Below, in pieces: positions 1 through 8,197 of a DNA stretch of 48,942 nt; position 1 is the first letter of the stretch; every line of letters begins with the position of its first letter. Source of the DNA: Leyella stercorea (GTDB lineage Bacteria; Bacteroidota; Bacteroidia; Bacteroidales; Bacteroidaceae). The position numbers were made by a program, and so were the translations under genes. The DNA lies in contig NZ_JADYTS010000013.1 of assembly GCF_021531355.1 (NCBI RefSeq), forward strand, positions 1 through 48,942, in the 5' to 3' direction. Below the pieces are notes generated by a model, which searched no databases, was not told the DNA's origin, and was given only the letters and a program-made list of their open reading frames with translations.

Positions 1-174
1 GGGCTTTTCGGGGGAATGGGCTTTGCGGGGCTGTGTATGTTGGCCTTTTATGTTCATGATGTTCCCCTGATTCTCAACCACTTACACCATTCAAATGTCC
101 GATTAGAACAATTTAGCACAATGCAAATTGTCCGATTATCACACAATTTTGTCCAATTATCACACTATACATAG
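1..174. other. Left-edge segment, possible gene ends
   Basis: Frame 1 is open from the window edge to a TAG at 172-174 (57 codons) and includes a short hydrophobic run, so it could be the tail of a plus-strand gene. On the minus strand an ATG at 57 opens a frame beginning MNIKGQHTQPRKAH that runs off the left edge, which could instead be the start of a divergent gene. Neither product is recognisable. The repeats at 96-165 lie where a promoter of the divergent gene would be. Confidence 0.25.
96..165. repeat. Iterated TGTCCRATTA direct repeats
   Basis: Two 17-bp copies, TTGTCCGATTATCACAC at 128-144 and TTGTCCAATTATCACAC at 149-165, differ by one base and are 21 bp apart, so they lie on the same helical face. 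A degenerate third copy, TGTCCGATTAGAACA, is at 96-110. The spacing suits a dimeric regulator or an iteron-like site. The binding factor is unknown. Confidence 0.6.
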
Positions 175-232
175 TTGAATTTATGCGTAAATTTGCGACA
201 CCAAGACTAAACAAGACTAACGCAAGCGTGCA

Positions 233-347
233 GTCAGTTGACAAGTGGAGGTAATTGGCAGTTTGTGATAAAACGCTAATAATAACTCTCTTCATAACAC
301 CATACAAGAACAACAAAACTCGCCGACACCTCCACTTGTTAACTGAC
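233..347. repeat. 20-bp inverted repeat flanking a 75-bp segment
   Basis: The left arm at 233-252 and the right arm at 328-347 are reverse complements over 20 bases with one mismatch; the core is ACAAGTGGAGGT / ACCTCCACTTGT. They enclose 75 bp directly upstream of a surface-protein cluster. Short inverted repeats around promoter segments are the hallmark of phase-variable invertible promoters in Bacteroidales, so that is the favoured reading. No recombinase gene is visible, and a static cruciform or regulator site is possible. Confidence 0.65.
262..290 (+). promoter_or_regulatory. Possible promoter inside the invertible segment
   Basis: TTTG at 262-265 is followed after 17 bp by TAACTCTC at 283-290. 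This resembles the Bacteroidetes -33 TTTG / -7 TAnnTTTG pattern with two mismatches in the -7 box. It points toward the genes starting at 398 and 685. No better match is seen between the right inverted-repeat arm and 398. Confidence 0.3.
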
Positions 348-397
348 ACTTTAAAAGAGACGACTACGCCATACGTGAAACTTATAAACCTAAAGCT

Positions 398-631
398 ATG
401 AGTCAAACGGACAAATATATACGGCAAGACAGCCGCCGACACAAGACCGACGAAACCGAGCAGTATCTGGAAGATCGCGCCCAACTGCTCGACACTATCC
501 GCGAGATGATAAACGTGGAGATAGACCGACGTGGCGGCTGTATGCAGGGTGGAGCCATCCCCCAAAAACCTCCACCCGAAGACGAACACCGAAAACTTAC
601 TTTCCTACAATGGCTCAAAAACTTGATATAA
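398..631 (+). CDS. Small charged hypothetical protein
   Basis: A 77-residue, very hydrophilic protein with no signal peptide or membrane segment. The N-terminal two thirds are rich in Asp, Glu, Arg and Lys and probably helical. A Gly-Gly and Pro-rich stretch (residues 46-62, ending QKPPPED) and a C-terminal LTFLQWLKNLI amphipathic segment follow. I do not recognise the family. It lies 53 bp upstream of the OmpA-type gene on the same strand, so it may be the first gene of that cluster. The opposite strand is also open here, but its translation is Cys/Ser/Arg-rich and unlike a real protein. Confidence 0.5.
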   Translation: MSQTDKYIRQDSRRHKTDETEQYLEDRAQLLDTIREMINVEIDRRGGCMQGGAIPQKPPPEDEHRKLTFLQWLKNLI

Positions 632-684
632 ACGACACAACACAGAATAATATAAAATATATAAACAATCTAAATTAATAAAGT

Positions 685-2028
685 ATGAATACAAGACGAA
701 CTAAACCGCTCATTCCGCTATTCAGTGGCAGATGGGCAAGAGTAGGGCTCAGCGTATTGCTTACAACGCTCGCTTTCGTCGGTGCTCAGGCGCAGACAGC
801 TGGCGAGGGCATAGCTAATCCGCCACGCGATACCAATAAGGAACTGCGCACCAACAAGTGGAGCATTTATGCTCAGGGCGGACTCTCATGGGCTAACGGC
901 GTGTGGTATCAGAACTTCGACGCCAAGTCGAGCTACAAGCAGTCGCCTGCTGTAGGCGGTGGCATCGACTTCACAATCCGCCCATGGATACGTGTAGGTG
1001 CCGACTACCTCTGGTCGCGCTATCGTCGCGAACAACGCTTCTCGGTGATTGACAACAAGGTGATGCCAGTCAAGACCTACGGCAACTACATGATGAACAC
1101 CCACAACATCAAGCTCGGCGTACAGTTCAACTTCATGGAGTTCTGGCCAGCACGCAAGGCTCAGTGGTTCAACATCTGGTTGGGCACCGGACTGGGCGGC
1201 ACTCTGGCACGAGGCAACGAGTACGGTATGTGGATCAACAACACCAAGACCGAGAACGGTACAAGTTCATCGATTGGCAGCGACGCCAACATCAGCAACG
1301 ACGGTACTGTCACCATTACGGGCAACGTGAGCACACGCAACCGCCACGAGAACTTCGACAAGCTATACATACCTGCCACTCTGCACATCGAGGCTGACGT
1401 GAGCCGCCGATTCACTGTAGGCGTTAAGGGCGAGATGGACTGGCTGCTCAACCGTAAGGAGGTGGCTCCCAAGCACCTTATCTACGCTCTGGCTACCGTA
1501 CGCTACAACTTCGTACCGAGCCGTGCACGCATGCAGCGCGACTACTACGACGGCGAGATTGCTGCTCTCAACGACCGAGCCAACAGCCTGCGCCAGGAGG
1601 CTGACTCAGAGAAGGCACGCGCCGACCAGGAGGCTCAGCTCCGCCGCAACGCACAGCAACAAAACGCCGACCTGCAGCGACAGCTTGACGACTGCCAGAA
1701 CAGCAAGAAGGCTGTGGTAGCTACACCTGAACACTACGTGCAGTTTGCTCACAACAGTTCGTATATGAGCCGTGAGGAAATGGACCGCCTACGCTCGTTC
1801 GCACGCAGCGTGAAGGGCGAGAAACTCACCGTTGTGGCTGAAGCAAGTACACCGGGTACTTCCGACTACAACCAGCTGCTCTCAGAGCGCCGCATGAAGC
1901 GCGTTGTAGACGTGCTTATCAAAGAAGGCTTCGCTCCGCAAGACATCCAGCCGCAGACAGCCATCGGCTCGAAGGAAGGAAAGAAGGCTGCCGAAGGACG
2001 ACGCGTTACTATAAAGGTAAAAAAGTAA
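685..2028 (+). CDS. OmpA-family outer membrane protein
   Basis: A 447-residue protein with an N-terminal signal peptide (to about residue 37, ending VGAQAQ). A beta-rich region follows (about 50-280) with alternating aromatic strands such as WSIYAQGGLSWANGVWYQNF, consistent with an outer-membrane barrel. Next is a charged Gln/Arg-rich coiled linker (about 283-335) and a C-terminal OmpA-like domain (about 345-447). The domain keeps the NQLLSERR helix that carries the peptidoglycan-binding Arg. The Asp that pairs with diaminopimelate in E. coli OmpA (the TD of GYTDRIGS) appears replaced by Ser near residue 388, so peptidoglycan binding may be altered. It is followed after 52 bp by the lipoprotein at 2081, probably cotranscribed. 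Family call is firm; specific role unknown. Confidence 0.85.
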   Translation: MNTRRTKPLIPLFSGRWARVGLSVLLTTLAFVGAQAQTAGEGIANPPRDTNKELRTNKWSIYAQGGLSWANGVWYQNFDAKSSYKQSPAVGGGIDFTIRPWIRVGADYLWSRYRREQRFSVIDNKVMPVKTYGNYMMNTHNIKLGVQFNFMEFWPARKAQWFNIWLGTGLGGTLARGNEYGMWINNTKTENGTSSSIGSDANISNDGTVTITGNVSTRNRHENFDKLYIPATLHIEADVSRRFTVGVKGEMDWLLNRKEVAPKHLIYALATVRYNFVPSRARMQRDYYDGEIAALNDRANSLRQEADSEKARADQEAQLRRNAQQQNADLQRQLDDCQNSKKAVVATPEHYVQFAHNSSYMSREEMDRLRSFARSVKGEKLTVVAEASTPGTSDYNQLLSERRMKRVVDVLIKEGFAPQDIQPQTAIGSKEGKKAAEGRRVTIKVKK

Positions 2029-2080
2029 AAGAGTAAAAAGGTAAAAAAGTTGAGAATATAAAAACTAAAAACATACGACT

Positions 2081-3847
2081 ATGAGAACATTAAAATCTAT
2101 TCTGTTAGCCGGCGCAATGTTGCTGGCGACACCAGCGTTCTTCAGTTCTTGTCAAGAAGACGCTCCCCAGATCGACTACACTATGAGTGTGACTGTGGTC
2201 AACGACTTTAGTAAGGTGGTGGATGCCATAAATAATGGTACGCTCAAGAACGAGCAGGCCATCGCTCAGCTCACGGCTGCCATCGACAAGATGAACGCCG
2301 ACCAGCAGACCAAGTTGCAAGCCATTAAGGACGTGCTCAACTCGCTCAATGCTACTGTCGATACCAAGCTCGCTGCCATTGAGGCTGCAATGAAGGCGCA
2401 AACCATAACATTGGAAGGCAAGTTGGCTCTCATTGAGGACGCCATGAAGGCTCAGACTCTCGCACTCGAAAAGAAATGCGACGCTCTCGTGGCTGCTATC
2501 AAGGCGCTGCCCGACTACACCGAAAAGCTCCAGGCTATAGAGAAGGCTATCAGCGCTCTGCCCGACTACACATCGAAGCTTGAGGCTATAGAGAAGGCAC
2601 TCGCATCGCAGACTATGGAACTCTCTGATCGATTGGCATATATTGAAACAGCTATGAAGGACCAGACTCTTAAGCTCGCGGACAAGCTTGATGCTCTTGA
2701 TGAGGCTATCAAGGCGCTGCCCGACTACACCGAACAACTCCAGGCCATCAAGACTGCCATCGACGGTCTGCCCGATTACAACGACAAGCTCGCTGCTATC
2801 GAGACAGCTATGAAGGATCAGACTAAGAAACTCTCTGAGAAATTGGCATTTATTGAGGCAGCTATGAAGACACAGACCCTAACGCTATCGGCTAAGATTA
2901 ATACTCTTAATACTATTTTGGCGCTGCACTCTATAGATATGTCTCTTAAGCTCAATGCTATCAAGAAGGCTATCGAGAATATGCCCGACTACACTGCTGC
3001 ATTCAACAATATCAAGAACGAGATTGCGAAACTTGTGAAGGCTGTAGAAGACGGCAACAAGAGCCAAAAGGAAGCTTTGGATTACATCGCTGTGCTGCTG
3101 AAAGAACTGAAGGAAAATAGCGGTGGCGACGACACGAGTGTAAAGAGTTCTATCGTATTTAATGTACGTGAAATCCTTTGCTTAGACCCTTACTGTGGTA
3201 TTAAATATTGGGTAGATAGTGAACCGAAGATTAAGTTCATTGTTGACCGAAATGCTGCTCATAGCAAGACTAATCCGCTGAAGGTGTATAAAAACGACAA
3301 ACAAGTGAAGCTTGACTTGGTAAAGGAAAACTCAACTTTGGCATACTATATGTTCGAAGGTAAAATAGACGATTTGATTAAGATTGAAGGCGAAATCAAG
3401 TTCTTCTTCACACACTACGGAACCAAGTACGACCTCTCTGACGCAAAGGGTGTTGAACATCTCGTATTACAGTATGATACCCGTGACGAGAAATACGACT
3501 TCTCAAAGATGGATAATCTAAAGACATTGGAGCTTATTTCTGGTGCTAAGGGTGCAGGTATAGCATGGCAGACTATAGCCAATACAATACAAAAGAAAGT
3601 TGATGGTACTGCCAAGGTTTATTCTTATGTAGACGATACAAGAAGCAAAAAACGCTATATCCCAGCTACAAGAGAGTGTGTTACAATTCCTCTACCGTTG
3701 CAGGGAGTTAATGACTTTAAGGTTTGCCTAAACAGCGATAATGACGCTAAATTGGCAGCAGGTAAGTTCACAAGCAAGAAATGGGAAGTTAATTTGCAAA
3801 AGACACAGTTCATCCAACAGCGCAATGAATTGGGTTATACCTTCTAA
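2081..3847 (+). CDS. Repeat-rich coiled-coil surface lipoprotein
   Basis: A 588-residue predicted lipoprotein. The signal peptide ends in a lipobox (AFFSSC, lipidated Cys24). Residues about 40-355 are built of helical repeats of two kinds: ALPDYTEKLQAIEKAI-type units and ET-AMKDQTLKLADKLD-type units, repeated many times with near-identical DNA (compare 2496-2540 with 2705-2750). This predicts a long, probably oligomeric, coiled-coil stalk. A non-repetitive C-terminal domain of about 220 residues follows after a GGDDTSVKSS linker and may be the exposed tip. The stalk repeats offer sites for length change by recombination. The function is unknown; adhesion or a cell-surface spacer role is only inference. 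A strong hairpin follows at 3871. Confidence 0.8.
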   Translation: MRTLKSILLAGAMLLATPAFFSSCQEDAPQIDYTMSVTVVNDFSKVVDAINNGTLKNEQAIAQLTAAIDKMNADQQTKLQAIKDVLNSLNATVDTKLAAIEAAMKAQTITLEGKLALIEDAMKAQTLALEKKCDALVAAIKALPDYTEKLQAIEKAISALPDYTSKLEAIEKALASQTMELSDRLAYIETAMKDQTLKLADKLDALDEAIKALPDYTEQLQAIKTAIDGLPDYNDKLAAIETAMKDQTKKLSEKLAFIEAAMKTQTLTLSAKINTLNTILALHSIDMSLKLNAIKKAIENMPDYTAAFNNIKNEIAKLVKAVEDGNKSQKEALDYIAVLLKELKENSGGDDTSVKSSIVFNVREILCLDPYCGIKYWVDSEPKIKFIVDRNAAHSKTNPLKVYKNDKQVKLDLVKENSTLAYYMFEGKIDDLIKIEGEIKFFFTHYGTKYDLSDAKGVEHLVLQYDTRDEKYDFSKMDNLKTLELISGAKGAGIAWQTIANTIQKKVDGTAKVYSYVDDTRSKKRYIPATRECVTIPLPLQGVNDFKVCLNSDNDAKLAAGKFTSKKWEVNLQKTQFIQQRNELGYTF

Positions 3848-3870
3848 TAGATAAGGTTTAAACTACATTG

Positions 3871-3928
3871 GCGCCCTGCAAGGGCAAAAGCACTAATTGT
3901 TAACGCTTTCGCCTTTACAGGGCGCTTT
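3871..3928. terminator. Bidirectional hairpin terminator
   Basis: GCGCCCTGCAAGGGC at 3871-3885 pairs with GCCTTTACAGGGCGC at 3911-3925, with an AAAGC/GCTTT inner pairing. It lies between the convergent lipoprotein gene (plus) and plsC (minus) and probably ends both. Confidence 0.7.
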
Positions 3929-3957
3929 GTTGTATAATACTTTAGGAGGGTGGGGAT

Positions 3958-4716
3958 TTACTGGTCGGGATTCTCCACAAATCCCTGGTATTCCTTTGTC
4001 AGTCCCGACATAACGGCGTCGTAGCTCTTGCTCTCAAGATGCTTGATGTTGTCGGGACCTTTGCCTATCGGCATGATAGGCTTGTGGATAGTGAGGCGCA
4101 GCGGATGCCATGTCACCCAGTGCATGTCGCGCATACGCGGCATCACATTGAACGAGCCGTTGATGGTGATTGGCACAACGGGCAGTTCGATGTCGTCAGC
4201 CAGCATGAAAGCTCCACGCTTGAACACGCCCAGATGACCCGTAAACGTACGTGCTCCTTCGGGAAATACCACGAGCGACATGCCGCCCTGCAGCGTCTTG
4301 CGTGCACGGTCGTAGGTCTCGCGTATCTTGCTGGGACCTCGCTTGTCGACGAAGATGTGGTGGGCAGACTCGCACGCCTTGCCCACGAGAGGCATCTGAC
4401 GCAGCTGGCGCTTCATCATCCACTTGAAGTTGCGGCACAGGAAACCGTAAATCAGGAATATATCGAACGCTCCCTGATGGTTGGCTACGAACACATACGA
4501 CTGCCCTTTCTGCAGGTTTTCGCGTCCCTCTACCTTCACGGGCAGCAGAAGCACACGCACAATGAACTGCGCCCACCACTTGCCGGGATAATATCCCCAG
4601 AAATGACCGTTGCCCAATGCGCAGCCGACAATTACCATCAGACATGTTATTACGGTGTATACAGCAATCAGCGGAAGAGCTATGAAGAGCTGATAAATAC
4701 GATATATATACTTCAT
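3958..4716 (-). CDS. plsC: 1-acyl-sn-glycerol-3-phosphate acyltransferase
   Basis: A 252-residue membrane acyltransferase. Residues 10-33 form a hydrophobic anchor. The PlsC/LPLAT motif HX4D is present as NHQGAFD (His80, Asp85), and the second motif FPEGAR lies near residue 152. The family transfers an acyl chain to the sn-2 position of lysophosphatidic acid, giving phosphatidic acid for phospholipid synthesis at the inner membrane. Length is normal. It is the last gene of a long minus-strand run, with the restriction-modification pair inserted immediately upstream (32 bp gap). An aminolipid O-acyltransferase of the same fold cannot be excluded. Confidence 0.88.
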   Translation of the reverse strand: MKYIYRIYQLFIALPLIAVYTVITCLMVIVGCALGNGHFWGYYPGKWWAQFIVRVLLLPVKVEGRENLQKGQSYVFVANHQGAFDIFLIYGFLCRNFKWMMKRQLRQMPLVGKACESAHHIFVDKRGPSKIRETYDRARKTLQGGMSLVVFPEGARTFTGHLGVFKRGAFMLADDIELPVVPITINGSFNVMPRMRDMHWVTWHPLRLTIHKPIMPIGKGPDNIKHLESKSYDAVMSGLTKEYQGFVENPDQ

Positions 4717-4748
4717 ATTCTTTTAATGTTTAATTATTATACTTTTAT

Positions 4749-6338
4749 TTAACAGAATGAAAAGACAAGTTGTTTGGGCTGTTTTTTCACTCTTTTATCT
4801 TTGTTGTCACATTCGTTGGATAATATTTCATCCACACAGTTATTTATACCTTCAATGTTCTTATTCTCATAATATTTCATTATTTTATCCGATAAATTGT
4901 CTGAGATAGCACTTATTACTGGAATGCGGAGCTTACGCAAATATTGGCTTTGCCAACGAGCGTACCCTCCATTCATGTGGTTGGTAAGATTATTCAACTG
5001 CTTACGTACGAAATCAGACATAAGTATAGCTGCAAGCACACGGATCTGTGACAGATTACCTCCTATAATATAGTAAATATTATGCTGAGGATAGAAATTT
5101 CCTTCATCAACAAACACATAATTATTACCCGAGATGTCAGGTAAAAGAATCTTTGTCTTAGTCATTAATGTTGGTGAAACAGAATCTATTGTTGCATACC
5201 AACGTGAAGGATTCTTACGCACCTTATGACGTGAGATAAGCTGTTCTTTGTGACTTTCTAAATATTCCTTTGCTCTGGGATATTTGTCCAGGACAACAAG
5301 TTGACCATCTTTTGAATAAGGATTAAGGAAATACTTGCCACCCCATTTCATGCAGTCACCACTAAGGTCTCTGGCTCCAATAACAGGCAACAACAAATCT
5401 TCTTCCACTTTATCCTTTAATTCCGTTGAGATAAAGATTTTGTCAGCACCCGTCGCAACACCTATTCCTATTTTAAACCCCTGTTCTTCTATAAGACTCA
5501 ATCCTTTATCAAAAGAATTGAACATTGATGTCCAGTCTTCTCCTTCTGGTGACGGCAACATTTCATATTCAATATCTAAGAAGTCATCTATCTTGTTTAT
5601 ATTTGCATAAAGAACACTATCATTCCTATTTTTATTTGAAATCAATGTAATTGCAGGATAAGCCAACACGTTTTTCTGAAAAGCATCAACATTCTCCATA
5701 TTGATTATTTTATCAATACTGTAATTATCAGCCACCAACTTTCTCAATAACTTGCCATACTTATTACGCATCCAACGATTTGCACAAACAAAACAATGTT
5801 TACCATTGGGTTTTAATAATGAAAGTGACTTTTCATAAAACAATACATATATATCAGCACGATAATAGAAGGTTGGAAACGACTTATAAATAGCGAGCTT
5901 CTGTTCTGGAATGTCCTCGTATCTTATATATGGCGGATTTCCTACTACTATATCTACTTGATTATGTCTACCAAGCAAATAATCCTCTACTATAATATTC
6001 TCTTCTACATTGATAAGTTCGGGAAACTCTATTTTTAAGCGTTCACAACAAACTTTTACCTTTTCCGCATCTATTTCCGAAGCAAAAACACAGTTATGAT
6101 AAGCTTGATTAAAATCAAAGTTGAATAATTGCGAGGAGTTTTTAAGTCGACTAACTATTTCCAACAAGAACTCTCCTTCTCCACATGATGGCTCCATTAT
6201 CTTAACGGAAGAAAGATTGGACAAAGACAAATAACCAACCTCATCAAGAATAAACTTGACGACTTCAGGCTTGGTGTAAACAACCCCATATTGCCCACCA
6301 CCGTATTTTTTATTATCTTGGATTCTATTTAAACTCAT
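4749..6338 (-). CDS. N6-adenine DNA methyltransferase, PaeR7I/XhoI-type
   Basis: A 529-residue DNA methyltransferase. It has SAM-binding motif I (MEPSCGEGEFL, residues 48-58) and catalytic motif IV NPPY (134-137), typical of gamma-class Eco57I/TaqI-like N6-adenine enzymes. The C-terminal half (about 300-500) is a TaqI-like target-recognition region. It should protect host DNA from the endonuclease encoded just upstream. The start ATG lies inside the last codons of the endonuclease gene (14-bp overlap), implying translational coupling. The pair is much more AT-rich than its neighbours, a sign of horizontal acquisition. Length matches M.PaeR7I (about 530 residues). Specificity CTCGAG is inferred from the partner. 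Confidence 0.88.
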   Translation of the reverse strand: MSLNRIQDNKKYGGGQYGVVYTKPEVVKFILDEVGYLSLSNLSSVKIMEPSCGEGEFLLEIVSRLKNSSQLFNFDFNQAYHNCVFASEIDAEKVKVCCERLKIEFPELINVEENIIVEDYLLGRHNQVDIVVGNPPYIRYEDIPEQKLAIYKSFPTFYYRADIYVLFYEKSLSLLKPNGKHCFVCANRWMRNKYGKLLRKLVADNYSIDKIINMENVDAFQKNVLAYPAITLISNKNRNDSVLYANINKIDDFLDIEYEMLPSPEGEDWTSMFNSFDKGLSLIEEQGFKIGIGVATGADKIFISTELKDKVEEDLLLPVIGARDLSGDCMKWGGKYFLNPYSKDGQLVVLDKYPRAKEYLESHKEQLISRHKVRKNPSRWYATIDSVSPTLMTKTKILLPDISGNNYVFVDEGNFYPQHNIYYIIGGNLSQIRVLAAILMSDFVRKQLNNLTNHMNGGYARWQSQYLRKLRIPVISAISDNLSDKIMKYYENKNIEGINNCVDEILSNECDNKDKRVKKQPKQLVFSFC

Positions 6339-6993
6339 CCGTTAAACCTAAAAGATAACCAATAAATGAATTTATAAATGTATCTATTGAAATATTTTCT
6401 GCTATACTTTCATAGTTGTCACATCCTGTTGTTGTTATAAGAGCAACAGCATTATATTTATGCTCAAGCACAAGACGTTGACACAATATACGATAACGAT
6501 CAAGATAGGTAGAGTCAATGAACTCAGAGCCAACGTGAAAATGTGGCTCGTTTACTTTAACTATATGAGTACTTCCTTCGTCCTTACCTACAACCATCAA
6601 ATAGCCAAGCCAAGGTGACTGATTGCATACAAAAGCCTTTTCACGAAAGGCAGTCCAAAAATCTTCAGCAGAGCCAAGTGACTCCTCAACCCTATTGTTT
6701 AAATTATTGCCATAAGATCCAACTTGCGACTTCAGCTCTATTGCAGATATAAGGTTTCCTTTAGGCGAAACAATTAGAAAATCCCAATCCTTGGTAGCAC
6801 GATAATATCCAGGTATATGATTATTCTTTAAATATATACATTCACGTGGCACACCAGCATCAACCGCAACATTGGCTAACATATCAAGAAAAGAATCAAG
6901 CTGTTTACCTGCCAAAACATTTCCTTGCTTCTTTTTGGTTTCCCAAAAAGATTTAACCGCATTAGCTATTTGTTTATTGTATTTCTGTTTCAT
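6325..6993 (-). CDS. Type II restriction endonuclease, PaeR7I/XhoI family
   Basis: A 222-residue PD-(D/E)XK endonuclease. The block PGYYRATKDWDF then AIELKSQVG (Asp71, Glu86-Leu-Lys88) and the following GNNLNNRVEESLGSAED closely resemble, from memory, the R.XhoI/R.PaeR7I core, which cuts within CTCGAG. It begins 5 bp downstream of the metallophosphoesterase gene and overlaps the methyltransferase start, so the order is R then M in one transcript. No controller (C) protein is seen. At least five CTCGAG sites exist in this window (10039, 19141, 26426, 31027, 31591), which would need methylation if the enzyme is active. Confidence 0.87.
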   Translation of the reverse strand: MKQKYNKQIANAVKSFWETKKKQGNVLAGKQLDSFLDMLANVAVDAGVPRECIYLKNNHIPGYYRATKDWDFLIVSPKGNLISAIELKSQVGSYGNNLNNRVEESLGSAEDFWTAFREKAFVCNQSPWLGYLMVVGKDEGSTHIVKVNEPHFHVGSEFIDSTYLDRYRILCQRLVLEHKYNAVALITTTGCDNYESIAENISIDTFINSFIGYLLGLTDEFK

Positions 6994-6998
6994 TTTCT

Positions 6999-8162
6999 CT
7001 AATTTTTACTTTTTAAAGTAATTTCCACCACTTCTGGATCCATATTGAATCGGAACGGCACGAAACCGCCCAATCCTGTGGATACGAACAGAGCGCGGCC
7101 TGCCTCCTGGTAGAGTCCGTCGTCCTCGCGACCCGTCAGGTTTGTGGGGCGCAATCCGAACAGACTCATTTGTCCGCCGTGCGTGTGTCCGCTCAGAGTG
7201 AGCTGCACATTGCTGCGGGGCAGTATGGAGCGACGCCATGCCGAGGGGTCGTGCTGAAGCATGACTACGAACGAATGGGCGTTGACTCCACGCAGCGTGC
7301 GCTTGAGGTCGGCTTTGCTGGGGAATGGCGGAAGACCGTCGTTCTCCTCGCCCGCAATCACTATGGAGTCATTGGCACGACGAATGATGCGGTGGTCGTT
7401 GAGCAAGAGCTGCCAACCCACGTTGGCGTGAAACTCTCGTGTGAGCTGTTCGTTGTGACGGCGTTGCTGCATGGGCAACTTAGGCACATACTCCGAGTAG
7501 TCGTGATTGCCCAACACGGAGTAGACACCGTCCTTGGCATGCAGACGACGCAGCGTAGACGTGTGGCGAGTGAGTTCGTCGGGGCGCATGTTCTGAATGT
7601 CGCCGGTGAACGCTATCATGTCGGGACGCAAGCGGTTCATCTGTTCTACGGCACGTTCAAGCAGTTCGCTGCGCATCGAACCGAGGTGGATGTCGCTGAA
7701 CTGCACTATGCGATAGCCGTCGAACGACTTGGGAAGGTCGGGCACACGAACGGTGACACGGCGCACACGCAGATGGTCGGTGCCAGTCATCGAACCAGTG
7801 AACAGCACGTAAAGCTGTCCCAGCACAAGCAGCAATCCGAAGTAGTTGCCCCAATTGCGCGTGCCTCCCGCCATACGGCGCACGCCACGTCCGGCTATCG
7901 ACGACAGAACGAACAGTAGCTTGGGCACCACTATCAGTCCGAGCATGAACAGATAGATGTTGAACAACGTGAGGTTGGCTGGCGCAAAGTCGTCAATCAT
8001 GGCGTAGACAAGCGTCACCGCCACCATCGCAGCACCCGGAACCCACCACAACAGACGCATCAGGAGCGAGAGGTCGAAGCGGTGGCGTATGTAGCGACGA
8101 TAGACGTAGAGGTCGGGCAACAGGGTTGCCAGTATTATAAATATGAATATACGGGCTATCAT
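6999..8162 (-). CDS. Membrane-anchored metallophosphoesterase
   Basis: A 387-residue calcineurin-like phosphoesterase. The first 125 residues hold about four hydrophobic segments. The catalytic domain follows with the full metal-binding set: FSDIHLG, TGDIQN, LGNHDYS, a His in MLQHDP and the closing SGHTHGGQ. This arrangement resembles YkuE/YaeI-type membrane phosphoesterases, some of which hydrolyse UDP-2,3-diacylglucosamine; the substrate here is unknown. It sits between the methionine synthase activation protein (35 bp upstream) and the acquired restriction genes. Before that insertion it was probably next to plsC, so a lipid-related role is plausible but inferred. Confidence 0.87.
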   Translation of the reverse strand: MIARIFIFIILATLLPDLYVYRRYIRHRFDLSLLMRLLWWVPGAAMVAVTLVYAMIDDFAPANLTLFNIYLFMLGLIVVPKLLFVLSSIAGRGVRRMAGGTRNWGNYFGLLLVLGQLYVLFTGSMTGTDHLRVRRVTVRVPDLPKSFDGYRIVQFSDIHLGSMRSELLERAVEQMNRLRPDMIAFTGDIQNMRPDELTRHTSTLRRLHAKDGVYSVLGNHDYSEYVPKLPMQQRRHNEQLTREFHANVGWQLLLNDHRIIRRANDSIVIAGEENDGLPPFPSKADLKRTLRGVNAHSFVVMLQHDPSAWRRSILPRSNVQLTLSGHTHGGQMSLFGLRPTNLTGREDDGLYQEAGRALFVSTGLGGFVPFRFNMDPEVVEITLKSKN

Positions 8163-8197
8163 CTATTTTTATCGTTTGTATGAATAAAGAAGACACA

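Noticed and set aside
113..589. 158-codon minus-strand frame across the inverted repeat
   Set aside because: It runs through both repeat arms and the small plus-strand gene, and its hydrophobic translation has no recognisable pattern.
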